Positions 8,242-15,061 of a stretch of 22,931 nucleotides of DNA are shown piece after piece. The stretch covers positions 1 to 22,931 of the forward strand of contig JAZNNQ010000047.1 of the NCBI GenBank assembly GCA_045580305.1, in the 5' to 3' direction. Source of the DNA: RGIG7332 sp045580305 (lineage in GTDB: Bacteria > Bacillota > Clostridia > Oscillospirales > JAAYXM01). The translations under genes were made by a program, and so were the position numbers. How positions within the stretch are numbered: position 1 is the first letter of the stretch; each line of letters begins with the position of its first letter. Below the pieces are notes generated by a model. That model was not told where the DNA came from and did not search any database. It saw nothing but the letters and a program-made list of their open reading frames with translations.

Positions 8242-9846
8242 TTACATCATCTGTGCCGTCATAGCGCCCTCGGGTATTGCACCGCCCGTCGGCATTGCAG
8301 GTTGCATCTGTGCGGCCGCCTCTGCCTCAGCCTGCTTCTTTTTAAGCGACTCTATGAGTTTAGCCTTGCCCGGTAAATACTTTGACGGTACACGATCCAA
8401 ATACTCCGTAGCATCGGTTATAATGCCCTTTGTAAAGAGATTATCAAGCGTCTGTGTCTGCATAAGCTCCGAGAAGTAGGATGCAGGGCCAATGTCGATA
8501 TGTAAATTGAGGTTTGAAAGCGAAATGTTTCCAAAATTAAAGCTGCTTGTAGACAGTTCGCCAGCTTCATTCTCTGTCACGACCTCACGGGTACCGTAAT
8601 TTGCCTTTATAATGTCCACGATGATACGAACATACTCCTCGGTAAAGCGGTAATACTCCATCTTTTGAAGTTCAAGAGGCATCGCGCTTGACTGCTGTGT
8701 TGCAATAATTGCAGATGTGTTGTCCGGTCTTATATTGCCGAGGGTTGCATCAGATGCACCCATAAATTCAAGAGTCTTTTGAATAAGGGTCTCAATAAGC
8801 TGCATAACCTGTGCTGACATATCCGGTGCCTTAAATCCGGTTGCAATAGCATCATTAGGGTTGCCTTGGGTACCGATAGCCTGTCCAACCTTATTACTCC
8901 ACGCCTTGAGCTTCGTCGCATCGTAAATAATTTTCGGGAACGCCAGCGTCTTCATATGGTGGATGGCCATTGCGAAAAGCTGATTTATAGCGATTTGGTT
9001 AGGTATCATTGCAAGAAGCGCCGACACGCCGTGATATGAATTTTTCATCATATCCCAGCGCATAAATGAAACCGGATAAAGTGAAAGGCCCGTGTCCCAC
9101 GGATCTTTTAAAATAACGCTCTGTGTGCTCTTTACCGCCATGACCTTGCCATCTTCCTTGTAGAACTTTAATACCACGGTGACAAGCTCATCGGGTTCAA
9201 CCTCTGCGGTATTGTACATATTGGCATCAGAGTCAGCCTTGATCTGTGAAATAATGTCTTCACCAAGCCCCGCAGCTTCGGCCTCTTCTTTGACCTTCTT
9301 TAAAGTCTTTCGTATGGAAATAATGATATAGTCCTGGCTCTGAAGATCCTTGTTGTAAGGATTGCCGAATATAACACAGGTATTATCAAGAATTTCAGCC
9401 TTGATTTTGCCCTTTACCTTCTGCCCGCTTTCCTCGTTTGGATCATAATAGAAGTACAGCGCACCGTCACCATCCACGGCAGCGTCTCGCACGACTTCGC
9501 GGGCGAGAGTCTTGATACCGCAGCTCTCGATTACTTCCTCGACCGCCTTTGAGAGAGTTTCACTCTCCCGCTTTGTTTCTTCGGTCTCCTTAAAGGGAGT
9601 AAACAGCGAGCTTACATCATCAGAAACGATCATCGATATAAAATAACTGACAACTCGGCGCAGCACATTTATAACCGGCTTCGGCAGATCGGGCGCGTTA
9701 AGCCCCTCCCACTGCTTGCCTATGTAAAAGTTTTCGCATTTTTCAACATTCTCGTATAAATCCAGGGCGGTATTATATGACACACCCTTCTGATATTCCT
9801 GCCAGATACTGTCTGCCGTTAGTTCCTCTTTTAATTCCTCGGCCAT
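8242..9846 (-). CDS. Portal protein
   Basis: 534 residues, ATG 9846 with AAGGGAGTG upstream. It opens with a helical region and the typical portal phrase NFYIGKQWEGLNAPDLPKP, followed by VINVLRRVVSYFISMIVSDD. The stem and wing regions follow, including WDTGLSLYPVSFMRWDMMKN and GASDATLGNIRPDNTSAI, and the protein ends in a Gln/Ala/Met-rich tail. Portals form the twelve-fold ring through which DNA enters and leaves the head and bind the terminase. Length is close to T7 gp8 (about 536 residues). The gene lies between terL and the scaffold, as expected. Confidence 0.88.
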   Translation of the reverse strand: MAEELKEELTADSIWQEYQKGVSYNTALDLYENVEKCENFYIGKQWEGLNAPDLPKPVINVLRRVVSYFISMIVSDDVSSLFTPFKETEETKRESETLSKAVEEVIESCGIKTLAREVVRDAAVDGDGALYFYYDPNEESGQKVKGKIKAEILDNTCVIFGNPYNKDLQSQDYIIISIRKTLKKVKEEAEAAGLGEDIISQIKADSDANMYNTAEVEPDELVTVVLKFYKEDGKVMAVKSTQSVILKDPWDTGLSLYPVSFMRWDMMKNSYHGVSALLAMIPNQIAINQLFAMAIHHMKTLAFPKIIYDATKLKAWSNKVGQAIGTQGNPNDAIATGFKAPDMSAQVMQLIETLIQKTLEFMGASDATLGNIRPDNTSAIIATQQSSAMPLELQKMEYYRFTEEYVRIIVDIIKANYGTREVVTENEAGELSTSSFNFGNISLSNLNLHIDIGPASYFSELMQTQTLDNLFTKGIITDATEYLDRVPSKYLPGKAKLIESLKKKQAEAEAAAQMQPAMPTGGAIPEGAMTAQMM

Positions 9847-9850
9847 AAAA

Positions 9851-10039
9851 TCACTCCCTTATATTTCCGTCATAATTCAAAAGATTATCCCACTGCTCTT
9901 TTAGTTTTTCTTCCTTTTCATCGGGAATAGATGTTTCCTCCACGGTCTGTTCCCGCTTAATTTTGGGATAGAAATAAAAAGATACAATCACGCTGCATAC
10001 ACCTAAAATATAGGCTAAAAACGCTATTAAAAAGGTCAT
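9851..10039 (-). CDS. Small single-span membrane protein in packaging operon
   Basis: 62 residues from ATG 10039 (AGGGG 8 nt upstream); a GTG at 10048 would add three residues but overlaps that site. One hydrophobic segment (MTFLIAFLAYILGVCSVIV, residues ~1-24) is followed by basic PKIKREQ and an acidic helical tail. The likely topology is N-out with a cytoplasmic charged tail. It lies between terL and portal. A role in lysis or virion assembly cannot be decided; no family recognised. Confidence 0.62.
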   Translation of the reverse strand: MTFLIAFLAYILGVCSVIVSFYFYPKIKREQTVEETSIPDEKEEKLKEQWDNLLNYDGNIRE

Positions 10040-10050
10040 TCGAAACACCC

Positions 10051-11376
10051 CTATATACCAAAATTAACGAAGTCAGCGACCTCGTCTTCATAGTCTCGCG
10101 GAATATCATCCTCATTTATCGGATGATCCGCCCAGATCGGCCGTCCCGCAGCAAAATATCGAATTGCATCCGGCGCGTGTGTCAGTTCGTGAGGCTCTTT
10201 CGCCACATCATTGGGATTTTTCGCGTCATACTGCACACCGGGCAAGCATCTTATAAGGTTTAAGCAGTTGGGAAATATCACGAGATGCGGCCTCTGTTTC
10301 CCGAATATATCCGTTCTCGGTGTCAACCACTCGTGTAAATCCAGCCATCCTTGTACGCGGTCGTTTTTCGCCTTTACAAGTGGGATCCCGTTTTCTGCAA
10401 AAATGTCAGCCGCGCTCTTACCGGTATCCTGGCGGCGGTTCCATAAATCCGGCGGCGCGAAATATGCATAGACCTCCTCGTCATCGAGGGTTTTTATCGC
10501 CTGAGCGGCAGCGGAGATTATAAGCCCGCTTTGGTAGATCTCGCGGTATACATAGGCATAGCCTTCCTCATCCACCGCGATCCAGTAACCGGCAAGCATA
10601 TCAAGACCATAGTCCATAGTAAAATACCGCCGCCAATGCTTTGGTATCTCAAAAGGCTCTATGACATGCATTTCCCGCTTCCACTCGGTGAAATACTGAC
10701 CGTCTAAAATGTCCCACTCGCCAAGAAGGAGCGCCTTTTTGTCCTTCTCTGCAAGGTTTTCAAGCCTCTTAACATAGTTTGGGTCTTTTTCCAGTAGAAA
10801 TTTATTGTCCTGCACCTTGGATGGAAGGAAAATCCTGCTTCCTGCCTTAAGCTCTACTTTCTCATTAGGAGGCCCTATGTCTATAAAACGCGATTTAACC
10901 CAGGTATGGCCAACGCCACCCGGGTTTGTCGATGATTTAACCTGCTTGGGGTATGGATTTGCGCCTCTTACTCGGCTGATCAGATACACATACATGCTCT
11001 CGGTAAAATGCGTAAGCTCGTCGAAGCGGATTATGTCATATTCTGCAGACTGATACTTATAAACATCGTTTTCGTTATCACAATATCCGAAATCAATGAT
11101 AGATCCGTTTTTAAACTGCCAACTATGTCCCGTTGCATTGTACTTGCCAGCTTGCCTCGGATAAAGCTCCAGAGCTGTACGAATAAGTGATTTTTCAAGT
11201 TCCGGAAAGGTTCGTCGCAGTATAAGCTGCTTTGATTTTGGATATTTAAGGGCAAATAGAAGCGCGTCGACCAGCTGACCATATGACTTACCGCCGCCTG
11301 CAGCTCCGCCAAACAATACCTCGTCGGCATCCGCCTCAATAAACGCCTTCTGTCTCCTTGAAATAGATATATCCAT
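10051..11376 (-). CDS. terL: Terminase large subunit (packaging ATPase and nuclease)
   Basis: 441 residues from ATG 11376 (GAGGA 8 nt upstream, inside the end of terS). Walker A is GGAAGGGKS (~23-31), Walker B with catalytic Glu is IIRFDE (~116-120), and the coupling motif is SSTNPGG (~148-154). The RNase-H-like nuclease begins with MDYG (Asp ~255) and ends with HAPDAIRYF near the C-terminus, which supplies another metal-binding Asp. The enzyme cuts concatemeric DNA and pumps it through the portal. Full length with all key motifs present. Confidence 0.95.
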   Translation of the reverse strand: MDISISRRQKAFIEADADEVLFGGAAGGGKSYGQLVDALLFALKYPKSKQLILRRTFPELEKSLIRTALELYPRQAGKYNATGHSWQFKNGSIIDFGYCDNENDVYKYQSAEYDIIRFDELTHFTESMYVYLISRVRGANPYPKQVKSSTNPGGVGHTWVKSRFIDIGPPNEKVELKAGSRIFLPSKVQDNKFLLEKDPNYVKRLENLAEKDKKALLLGEWDILDGQYFTEWKREMHVIEPFEIPKHWRRYFTMDYGLDMLAGYWIAVDEEGYAYVYREIYQSGLIISAAAQAIKTLDDEEVYAYFAPPDLWNRRQDTGKSAADIFAENGIPLVKAKNDRVQGWLDLHEWLTPRTDIFGKQRPHLVIFPNCLNLIRCLPGVQYDAKNPNDVAKEPHELTHAPDAIRYFAAGRPIWADHPINEDDIPRDYEDEVADFVNFGI

Positions 11377-11379
11377 CAA

Positions 11380-11958
11380 CTATTCCTCTATCGTAATATT
11401 TACATTTAGGCTGTTCTTTGAGGGGTCAATTCCCGTATCCGCGTGGGCTTGCTTGTCATACATTGCGGTTACAATGCCGGAAATATCCTTGATGTTCGGC
11501 ATCGCAATTGCGCCGATCTTCTTGACAAGCTCCATTTTCTCGTCAAACTCCATATCTTTTGCGGAAAAAATCTCCTTAATGAGCGCAAGAAGCTCATCCT
11601 GATTCTCATCGGCAACGCGGAGTCTCTTCTCGATAACAGAGGTGCCCATCTGGATGATCTCCCACGCGCGTGTGCACATGGCCGCGCGTTGAGCCTCGCG
11701 AAGTTTCGCAAGTTGATCATTTGCGGAAAACGCTTCCTTAATCCAGCCTCTAACCGTACTTTCCGGAATTTCCAGTTCCCCTGCTGTCTTATAACAGTTG
11801 CCGGTCTCAATATATCGTGCAATAGCCAGCTCGCGTTCCTTATCGGTCCACTTTTTCCTTGGCTTGTGATTTGCATTCACAGATTTCGGCTTGCTGCCGG
11901 ATTTCTTTTTTCGTGTATTCGGCGGCTTCCCTTTTTCTTTGTTCGTCTTCGCCGACAT
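11380..11958 (-). CDS. terS: Terminase small subunit
   Basis: 192 residues, ATG 11958 with AAAGG upstream. A strongly basic, disordered N-terminus (residues 1-38, Lys/Pro/Asn) precedes a helix-turn-helix (~40-75, with CYKTAGELEIPESTVRGWIK). A helical oligomerisation region (~80-165) and an acidic tail ending NITIEE follow. The small subunit recognises the packaging start site and hands the DNA to TerL, whose gene follows at once. The leader upstream (11959-12179) contains a late promoter and a large hairpin that may also be part of the pac/cos region. Confidence 0.85.
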   Translation of the reverse strand: MSAKTNKEKGKPPNTRKKKSGSKPKSVNANHKPRKKWTDKERELAIARYIETGNCYKTAGELEIPESTVRGWIKEAFSANDQLAKLREAQRAAMCTRAWEIIQMGTSVIEKRLRVADENQDELLALIKEIFSAKDMEFDEKMELVKKIGAIAMPNIKDISGIVTAMYDKQAHADTGIDPSKNSLNVNITIEE

Positions 11959-11975
11959 TTATATCAACCTTTCGT

Positions 11976-12035
11976 AAAAAAAGAGAAAACCGCCTGCAAA
12001 CGCCCCATCGTTTTGCAAACGGTTTACTTTCTCTT
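11976..12035 (-). terminator. Terminator-like hairpin in the late leader upstream of terS
   Basis: Read on the minus strand, a long imperfect stem (outer AAGAGAAA with TTTCTCTT, inner AAACCG with CGGTTT, then TGCAAA pairing) closes over a short loop at 12003-12008. It is followed by seven T (11976-11982). It lies between the predicted late promoter and terS. It may stop early transcripts running through from the left-reading operon, or act as an antitermination or attenuation point for the late transcript. It could also be part of a packaging site. Confidence 0.65.
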
Positions 12036-12111
12036 GCTCTGAATTTGTAAAGAAAACATTTAGGAGGTGAAACAAAAATGGACAAAACACATTCCCCGTA
12101 TCACTACAGAC

Positions 12112-12120
12112 ATTATAGCA
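12112..12120 (-). promoter_or_regulatory. Predicted late promoter, extended -10
   Basis: On the minus strand the bases read TGCTATAAT, a perfect -10 with the TGn extension. No good -35 is found 16-18 nt upstream, as expected of an activator-dependent promoter. A start near 12105 would give a ~145-nt leader before terS. Confidence 0.6.
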
Positions 12121-12161
12121 TAGGAATTTTTAAAAGTATTCCACTTTTTTTCCACACTTTT

Positions 12162-12180
12162 TAACTTGCCTGTAACTTGC
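12162..12180 (-). repeat. 11-bp-period direct repeat, candidate late activator site
   Basis: TAACTTGC occurs twice on the plus strand (12162-12169 and 12173-12180), one helical turn apart. The repeat ends at the stop codon of the ArpU/RinA-like gene and lies about 45-65 bp upstream of the predicted late -10. Same-face repeats at this distance fit a binding site for the neighbouring activator. Repeat seen; binding inferred. Confidence 0.5.
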
Positions 12181-12590
12181 TACAGCGCCTCGATACCATA
12201 CATAGCAACGGTGAATTTCCGCAAAGCCTCATTTCTGATCTGGTAAATGCGGGACTTTTCATAGCACAGCTCCTCACACAAGCGGTCAAGAGCCTTTTTC
12301 TCGTTGTTTATGTACATTCGGGTCAGCACACACCTCTCATTCTCTGAGAGTAGCTTAAGGCTATCCTCGACGGGTTTTACAAGCGGCGCTATTGCTCCGT
12401 TACTAAGCTTGAGCTTGTCTCGGTTAGTAACACATTCAATAATACGATCATCGTCTGCGGCTATCCCGGATGTAGTCAGCCTTGCAATTCGCTCATCCAG
12501 ATCCCGGATGCGATCCTCGTTGTGCTTATATCCCGCTTTGAGATAAGGATACTGCCGAAGATCCTCGGCGGCTATCTTTCGCCAGTCCAT
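12180..12590 (-). CDS. ArpU/RinA-like late transcription activator
   Basis: 136 residues, ATG 12590, directly after the previous stop (12591-12593). Residues 1-75 contain a helical region with RIRDLDERIARL. Residues ~80-125 form a sigma-70 region-4-like helix-turn-helix (LSENERCVLTRMYI, then LCYEKSRIYQIRNEALRKF). This arrangement and size are typical of the ArpU/RinA group, which sits at the end of the early region and switches on packaging and virion genes. Its place just upstream of a promoter without a -35 and a direct repeat supports that role. Confidence 0.82.
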   Translation of the reverse strand: MDWRKIAAEDLRQYPYLKAGYKHNEDRIRDLDERIARLTTSGIAADDDRIIECVTNRDKLKLSNGAIAPLVKPVEDSLKLLSENERCVLTRMYINNEKKALDRLCEELCYEKSRIYQIRNEALRKFTVAMYGIEAL

Positions 12591-12986
12591 CTATTCACCT
12601 TCTTTCCTTTGCTTTTTCTTGTCCCATCGGCATTTTGAGCAAATAACATTTTCAGTATGTACTCGATACTGTATCTTACCGCAAACTTTACACCTGCACG
12701 GTTTAAGCTTTGCCTTTTGATTTTCTGCCGCCTTTCTCCTCGTCTCTTTAGCGCAGGCGTCACATATGCGCTGTTTATTTCCATCCGGCTTAAAAAACAT
12801 TTTCCCGCATTTCTCGCATTCGGTATTAGGGGTAAAATCCGTCCTTCGCTCCATCTTGACTTTAAGATCGGAATAGTTGTTCTTATCCACCATATCCCCA
12901 TACCCTTTAACACCTGCTTTTCTCCGCTCCGCCTCAATCTTGGCAATAAGCAGCATATTCTTACTCATTCCGTTAGGAAAATCCAT
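12591..12986 (-). CDS. Double zinc-ribbon protein
   Basis: 131 residues from ATG 12986, which shares one base with the upstream stop (TGATG); a GTG at 12989 is less likely. After a helical N-terminus there are two Cys4 clusters. The first is CEKCGKMFF...CDAC (~57-79), with a phage-type PDGNKQRICDAC phrase. The second is CRCKVCGKIQY...CSKC (~97-118). The rest is very basic (Lys/Arg), suggesting nucleic acid binding. It lies just upstream of the late activator gene. Exact function unknown. Confidence 0.78.
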   Translation of the reverse strand: MDFPNGMSKNMLLIAKIEAERRKAGVKGYGDMVDKNNYSDLKVKMERRTDFTPNTECEKCGKMFFKPDGNKQRICDACAKETRRKAAENQKAKLKPCRCKVCGKIQYRVHTENVICSKCRWDKKKQRKEGE

Positions 12987-13201
12987 CACCCCTCACCGCC
13001 TTCCAAAAAGTTCACAAACTTATCATAACATTCAGGACACAAGTCAATTCGTTGCCCAAAACTGCTTCGGGGTTCTCCGACCGGCCATAATGTGATTTTT
13101 GCCGAATAATTCTTTAATGCGTATGTAGGACAATAACATTCCATTGGATTTACTATATCTTTGCCGCATCTATCACAGACAACCTCTACTTTTTGCGACA
13201 T
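12986..13201 (-). CDS. Small zinc-ribbon protein
   Basis: 71 residues, ATG 13201, GAGGTGG 5 nt upstream. A first pair CDRCGK (residues 9-12) and a second pair CPEC (~55-58) make a Cys4 zinc site around a beta-rich middle. The tail FLEGGEG is encoded by the repeated junction sequence that also carries the next gene's ribosome binding site. Its stop overlaps the start of the double zinc-ribbon gene. Function unknown. Confidence 0.75.
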   Translation of the reverse strand: MSQKVEVVCDRCGKDIVNPMECYCPTYALKNYSAKITLWPVGEPRSSFGQRIDLCPECYDKFVNFLEGGEG

Positions 13202-13237
13202 TTAACCACCTCGCACTTCTCTATGTTCTCCACTTAA

Positions 13238-13516
13238 TCACCGCCTATTTAATTCATTCAATGTTTGATATATAAAATCAACATCTTTTTGACTTATATA
13301 TGGCGTTTCGACTTGCCAATGTCCGTACTTGCAAGAATATTTGATGTTTTCGTCTTGTGTAGTCCAATTTTCATCATAATTTTTGAAAACAAATCTCATA
13401 TAAACTATGCCAACTGTTTTTAATTCTTTATCAAAATGAAAATACAATTTATCGGTTTCTAACTCATAGCCATAAGTTATCATTTTGCTATCTTCACTTA
13501 TTAACTTTATCTTCAC
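13238..13516 (-). CDS. Hypothetical early protein
   Basis: 92 residues starting at GTG 13516, which overlaps the upstream stop as GTGA. It alternates beta strands (KIKLISEDSKMITYGYELE, YFHFDKELKTVGIVYMRFV) and ends in a helix (ISQKDVDFIYQTLNELNRR). Rich in Tyr, Phe and Lys with low GC compared with its neighbours. No motif recognised. Confidence 0.68.
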   Translation of the reverse strand: MKIKLISEDSKMITYGYELETDKLYFHFDKELKTVGIVYMRFVFKNYDENWTTQDENIKYSCKYGHWQVETPYISQKDVDFIYQTLNELNRR

Positions 13517-13716
13517 TTCTCCCCACCTCTTTCTTTTGGTGTGCGTATATTTTCTCCAAAATCTTTTTCAAATTCATCAATAAGAAAGTTTATAAATTTC
13601 TGTTGTGCTTTAAGTTTTGCTTCGATTTTGAAATATCTATCACATTCTTTGTCTATAAGTTTTATTCTGTGGTTTTTAATAGATAAAAGAATAAATTTCT
13701 TTAACAATTCAGCCAT
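13513..13716 (-). CDS. Hypothetical helical early protein
   Basis: 67 residues from ATG 13716, which overlaps the preceding stop as TGATG. Almost all helical and basic in the first half (LLKKFILLSIKNHRIKLIDK), with a probable coiled coil (residues 30-55) and a polar end (RTPKERGGEK). Coupled on both sides by overlap. Function unknown. Confidence 0.66.
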   Translation of the reverse strand: MAELLKKFILLSIKNHRIKLIDKECDRYFKIEAKLKAQQKFINFLIDEFEKDFGENIRTPKERGGEK

Positions 13717-13886
13717 CACCCCGCACCGCCTTTCTCATAATCCTCAAGAAATCTTTTCCATTCCTCATATGTCTCTTGCAATGCGAGAGCCTCTATCTCT
13801 TTATCAACTTTATATGACGCCCACGATTTCCCTAACGCAAAAGACAGAACGCATAATAATATAACCACCATTCCTTTAACAAACAT
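13716..13886 (-). CDS. Short membrane-anchored protein with WKRFL tail
   Basis: 56 residues (ATG 13886 to TGA 13716). The start overlaps the upstream TAA (TAATG) and the stop overlaps the next ATG (TGATG), which strongly supports a real coupled gene. A hydrophobic segment at residues ~5-20 (GMVVILLCVLSFALG) is followed by a helix with LQETYEEWKRFLEDYEKGG. The same LQETxExWKRFL phrase ends the gene at 14581-14808. Likely a single-pass membrane protein; function unknown. Confidence 0.68.
   Translation of the reverse strand: MFVKGMVVILLCVLSFALGKSWASYKVDKEIEALALQETYEEWKRFLEDYEKGGAG
13744..13780. repeat. Imperfect 37-bp direct repeat, copy 1
   Basis: This matches 14609-14645 at about 34 of 37 positions. 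It encodes the shared LQETxExWKRFL peptide in two otherwise different small genes, so a fragment was duplicated or exchanged between them. Confidence 0.7.
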
Positions 13887-14104
13887 TACTCCGCACCGCC
13901 TTTCATATTCACTATGTAATACTTATGGGGGTTTTTTATATACTTTTTCAACGCTTCTTCGGCATATTTAAAAGAATTAAAAAACGCTTTTTTCTTATTT
14001 CCTTGATATGTACGATATTCAAAGACAAATTTGCCTGTTACCTTATGTTTTATTAGCCATATTTCATCACATAGATTTGGCTCATTTTTTCCGTCAAACA
14101 TCAT
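13886..14104 (-). CDS. Hypothetical early protein
   Basis: 72 residues from ATG 14104, which overlaps the upstream stop as ATGA. Mixed alpha/beta and basic: EIWLIKHKVTGKFVFEYRTY, then NSFKYAEEALKKYIKN and a tail ending KGGAE. The middle resembles small phage proteins that describe a residue strip around a tail strand, but I recognise no family. The tail is again encoded by the repeated junction sequence. Confidence 0.68.
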   Translation of the reverse strand: MMFDGKNEPNLCDEIWLIKHKVTGKFVFEYRTYQGNKKKAFFNSFKYAEEALKKYIKNPHKYYIVNMKGGAE

Positions 14105-14388
14105 TCCTGCACACCGCCTTTCTCGGTTGGGTGGGCTTCCTCGGGATATATCGTTATATAATTACCGATAATTTCCGAAATTTTATCATCGTAATTTATG
14201 CATCCGTGCGAATTAAAGAAGTTTATCAATTCTTCAATGGTCATAACCGCTTGTAACCTTGCAAGCAAAGGTGTCTCAATAGAGCATCCGCAATGTTCCG
14301 CATAATCGCATACGGCTAATTTTGCATTGTCTGCCCATACTCGATGCGCAGTGTTATCTTTTGAAAAAATTATATAACTATTTTTCAT
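14101..14388 (-). CDS. Hypothetical early protein
   Basis: 95 residues from ATG 14388, overlapping the stop of the interrupted upstream gene (ATGA). Starts with SYIIFSKDNTAHRVWADNAK, then a Cys-containing helix (CDYAEHCGCSIE), a helical stretch MTIEELINFFNSHG and an Ile/Tyr-rich strand (EIIGNYITIYPEE). No known motif. Coupled to both neighbours. Confidence 0.68.
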   Translation of the reverse strand: MKNSYIIFSKDNTAHRVWADNAKLAVCDYAEHCGCSIETPLLARLQAVMTIEELINFFNSHGCINYDDKISEIIGNYITIYPEEAHPTEKGGVQE

Positions 14389-14588
14389 TTCCTCTCCCTC
14401 GCTTTCAGAGCATTCTCGGCTTCTTCTTTGGCTATCAACAAATAAGTTACTAATACTGCTACAAGGCTATCTACTATTGAGGAATGAACAACTCCCTCAA
14501 GCAAATATTCAAACCCCACCCAGCAACTACATACAACGGAAAAATAGATACCTCATTTACCAAGCCTTTTTGAAAATCTTTCAAGCAT
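14385..14588 (-). pseudogene. Small membrane protein gene interrupted by an in-frame TGA
   Basis: From ATG 14588 the frame reads MLERFSKRLGK, then TGA at 14553-14555. It then continues open for 55 more codons, ending YLLIAKEEAENALKARERK and TGA at 14385-14387. The start overlaps the upstream stop (ATGCTTGA) and the end overlaps the next start (ATGA), exactly like its intact neighbours, so the whole 67-codon frame was a gene. The part after the stop has a hydrophobic segment (IVDSLVAVLVTYLLIA) and a charged tail. TGA is a normal stop in this phage. Restart at an internal GTG (44 residues) is possible but lacks a good ribosome binding site. Confidence 0.62.
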
Positions 14589-14808
14589 TTTCGTTCTCCT
14601 CATTATTATCAAGAAATCTTTTCCATTTCTCTTCTGTCTCTTGCAGAGGATTCTTGGTCTTCGCTTCTTCGTAACAGCAGAGTGTCCAATCACCACAATA
14701 ACCGCCTTTACGATACAAAGAGCAATCCCCCTCTCGCACGCATTTATAACAAGGGTCAACAAAAAGCCTCCGCAAGGTTAATTTTATAAAATGCCATATC
14801 TCACGCAT
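14581..14808 (-). CDS. Cys-rich small protein with WKRFL tail
   Basis: 75 residues from ATG 14808, overlapping the previous stop (ATGCGTGA). A basic amphipathic start (HFIKLTLRRLFVD) precedes five or more Cys (CYKCVREGDCSL, GYCGDWTLCCYEE), probably a zinc site. A helical end has LQETEEKWKRFLDNNEE. The last part shares a 37-bp DNA repeat with the gene at 13716-13886. Function unknown. Confidence 0.68.
   Translation of the reverse strand: MREIWHFIKLTLRRLFVDPCYKCVREGDCSLYRKGGYCGDWTLCCYEEAKTKNPLQETEEKWKRFLDNNEENENA
14609..14645. repeat. Imperfect 37-bp direct repeat, copy 2
   Basis: Partner of 13744-13780; the three differences fall in the 8-nt middle part. It encodes the same LQETxExWKRFL peptide in the same frame. 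Confidence 0.7.
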
Positions 14809-15061
14809 TGTCGCTTACCTCGCTGTATGTTTTTTCAAATATGTCGGGCTTGCAAGGGTAAAACTCTCCGTTTACTCCTTTGATGATGTAATCGCCAACA
14901 GAGGCGTGCATAAAACCCTCTAATGTGTCTATATAGAGTTCTCCCGATGAAAGCAAGTGCCTTACATCTTTGTTTGTAAACTTGCACATTTCCGTTATGT
15001 TACCGCCTGTCCATTGCAGAGCTTCAACCTCAACAGGCTTTTTTCTGTACCTCTTAATCAT
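14801..15061 (-). CDS. Conserved small phage protein (MIKRYRKKPVEVEA type)
   Basis: 86 residues from ATG 15061, overlapping the upstream stop (ATGATTAA). The opening MIKRYRKKPVEVEALQW, the middle DTLEGFMHASVGDYIIKG and the ending NGEFYPCKPDIFEKTY are those of a very common protein in tailed phages of Bacillota and Proteobacteria, usually found among early genes. The role is not known. No membrane segment. Confidence 0.85.
   Translation of the reverse strand: MIKRYRKKPVEVEALQWTGGNITEMCKFTNKDVRHLLSSGELYIDTLEGFMHASVGDYIIKGVNGEFYPCKPDIFEKTYSEVSDNA

Noticed and set aside
11443..12042. Plus-strand open frame of 199 residues over terS
   Set aside because: Antisense to terS and its leader hairpin; the terS protein has the expected helix-turn-helix and context.
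13860..14590. Recoding of TGA as tryptophan
   Set aside because: TGA is used as the stop in several coupled genes here and TGG is used for tryptophan, so the in-frame TGA is not explained by a changed code.
14553..14762. 69-residue minus-strand frame overlapping the Cys-rich gene
   Set aside because: Most of it is another frame of the coupled 75-residue gene; only its last 11 codons belong to the TGA-interrupted gene.
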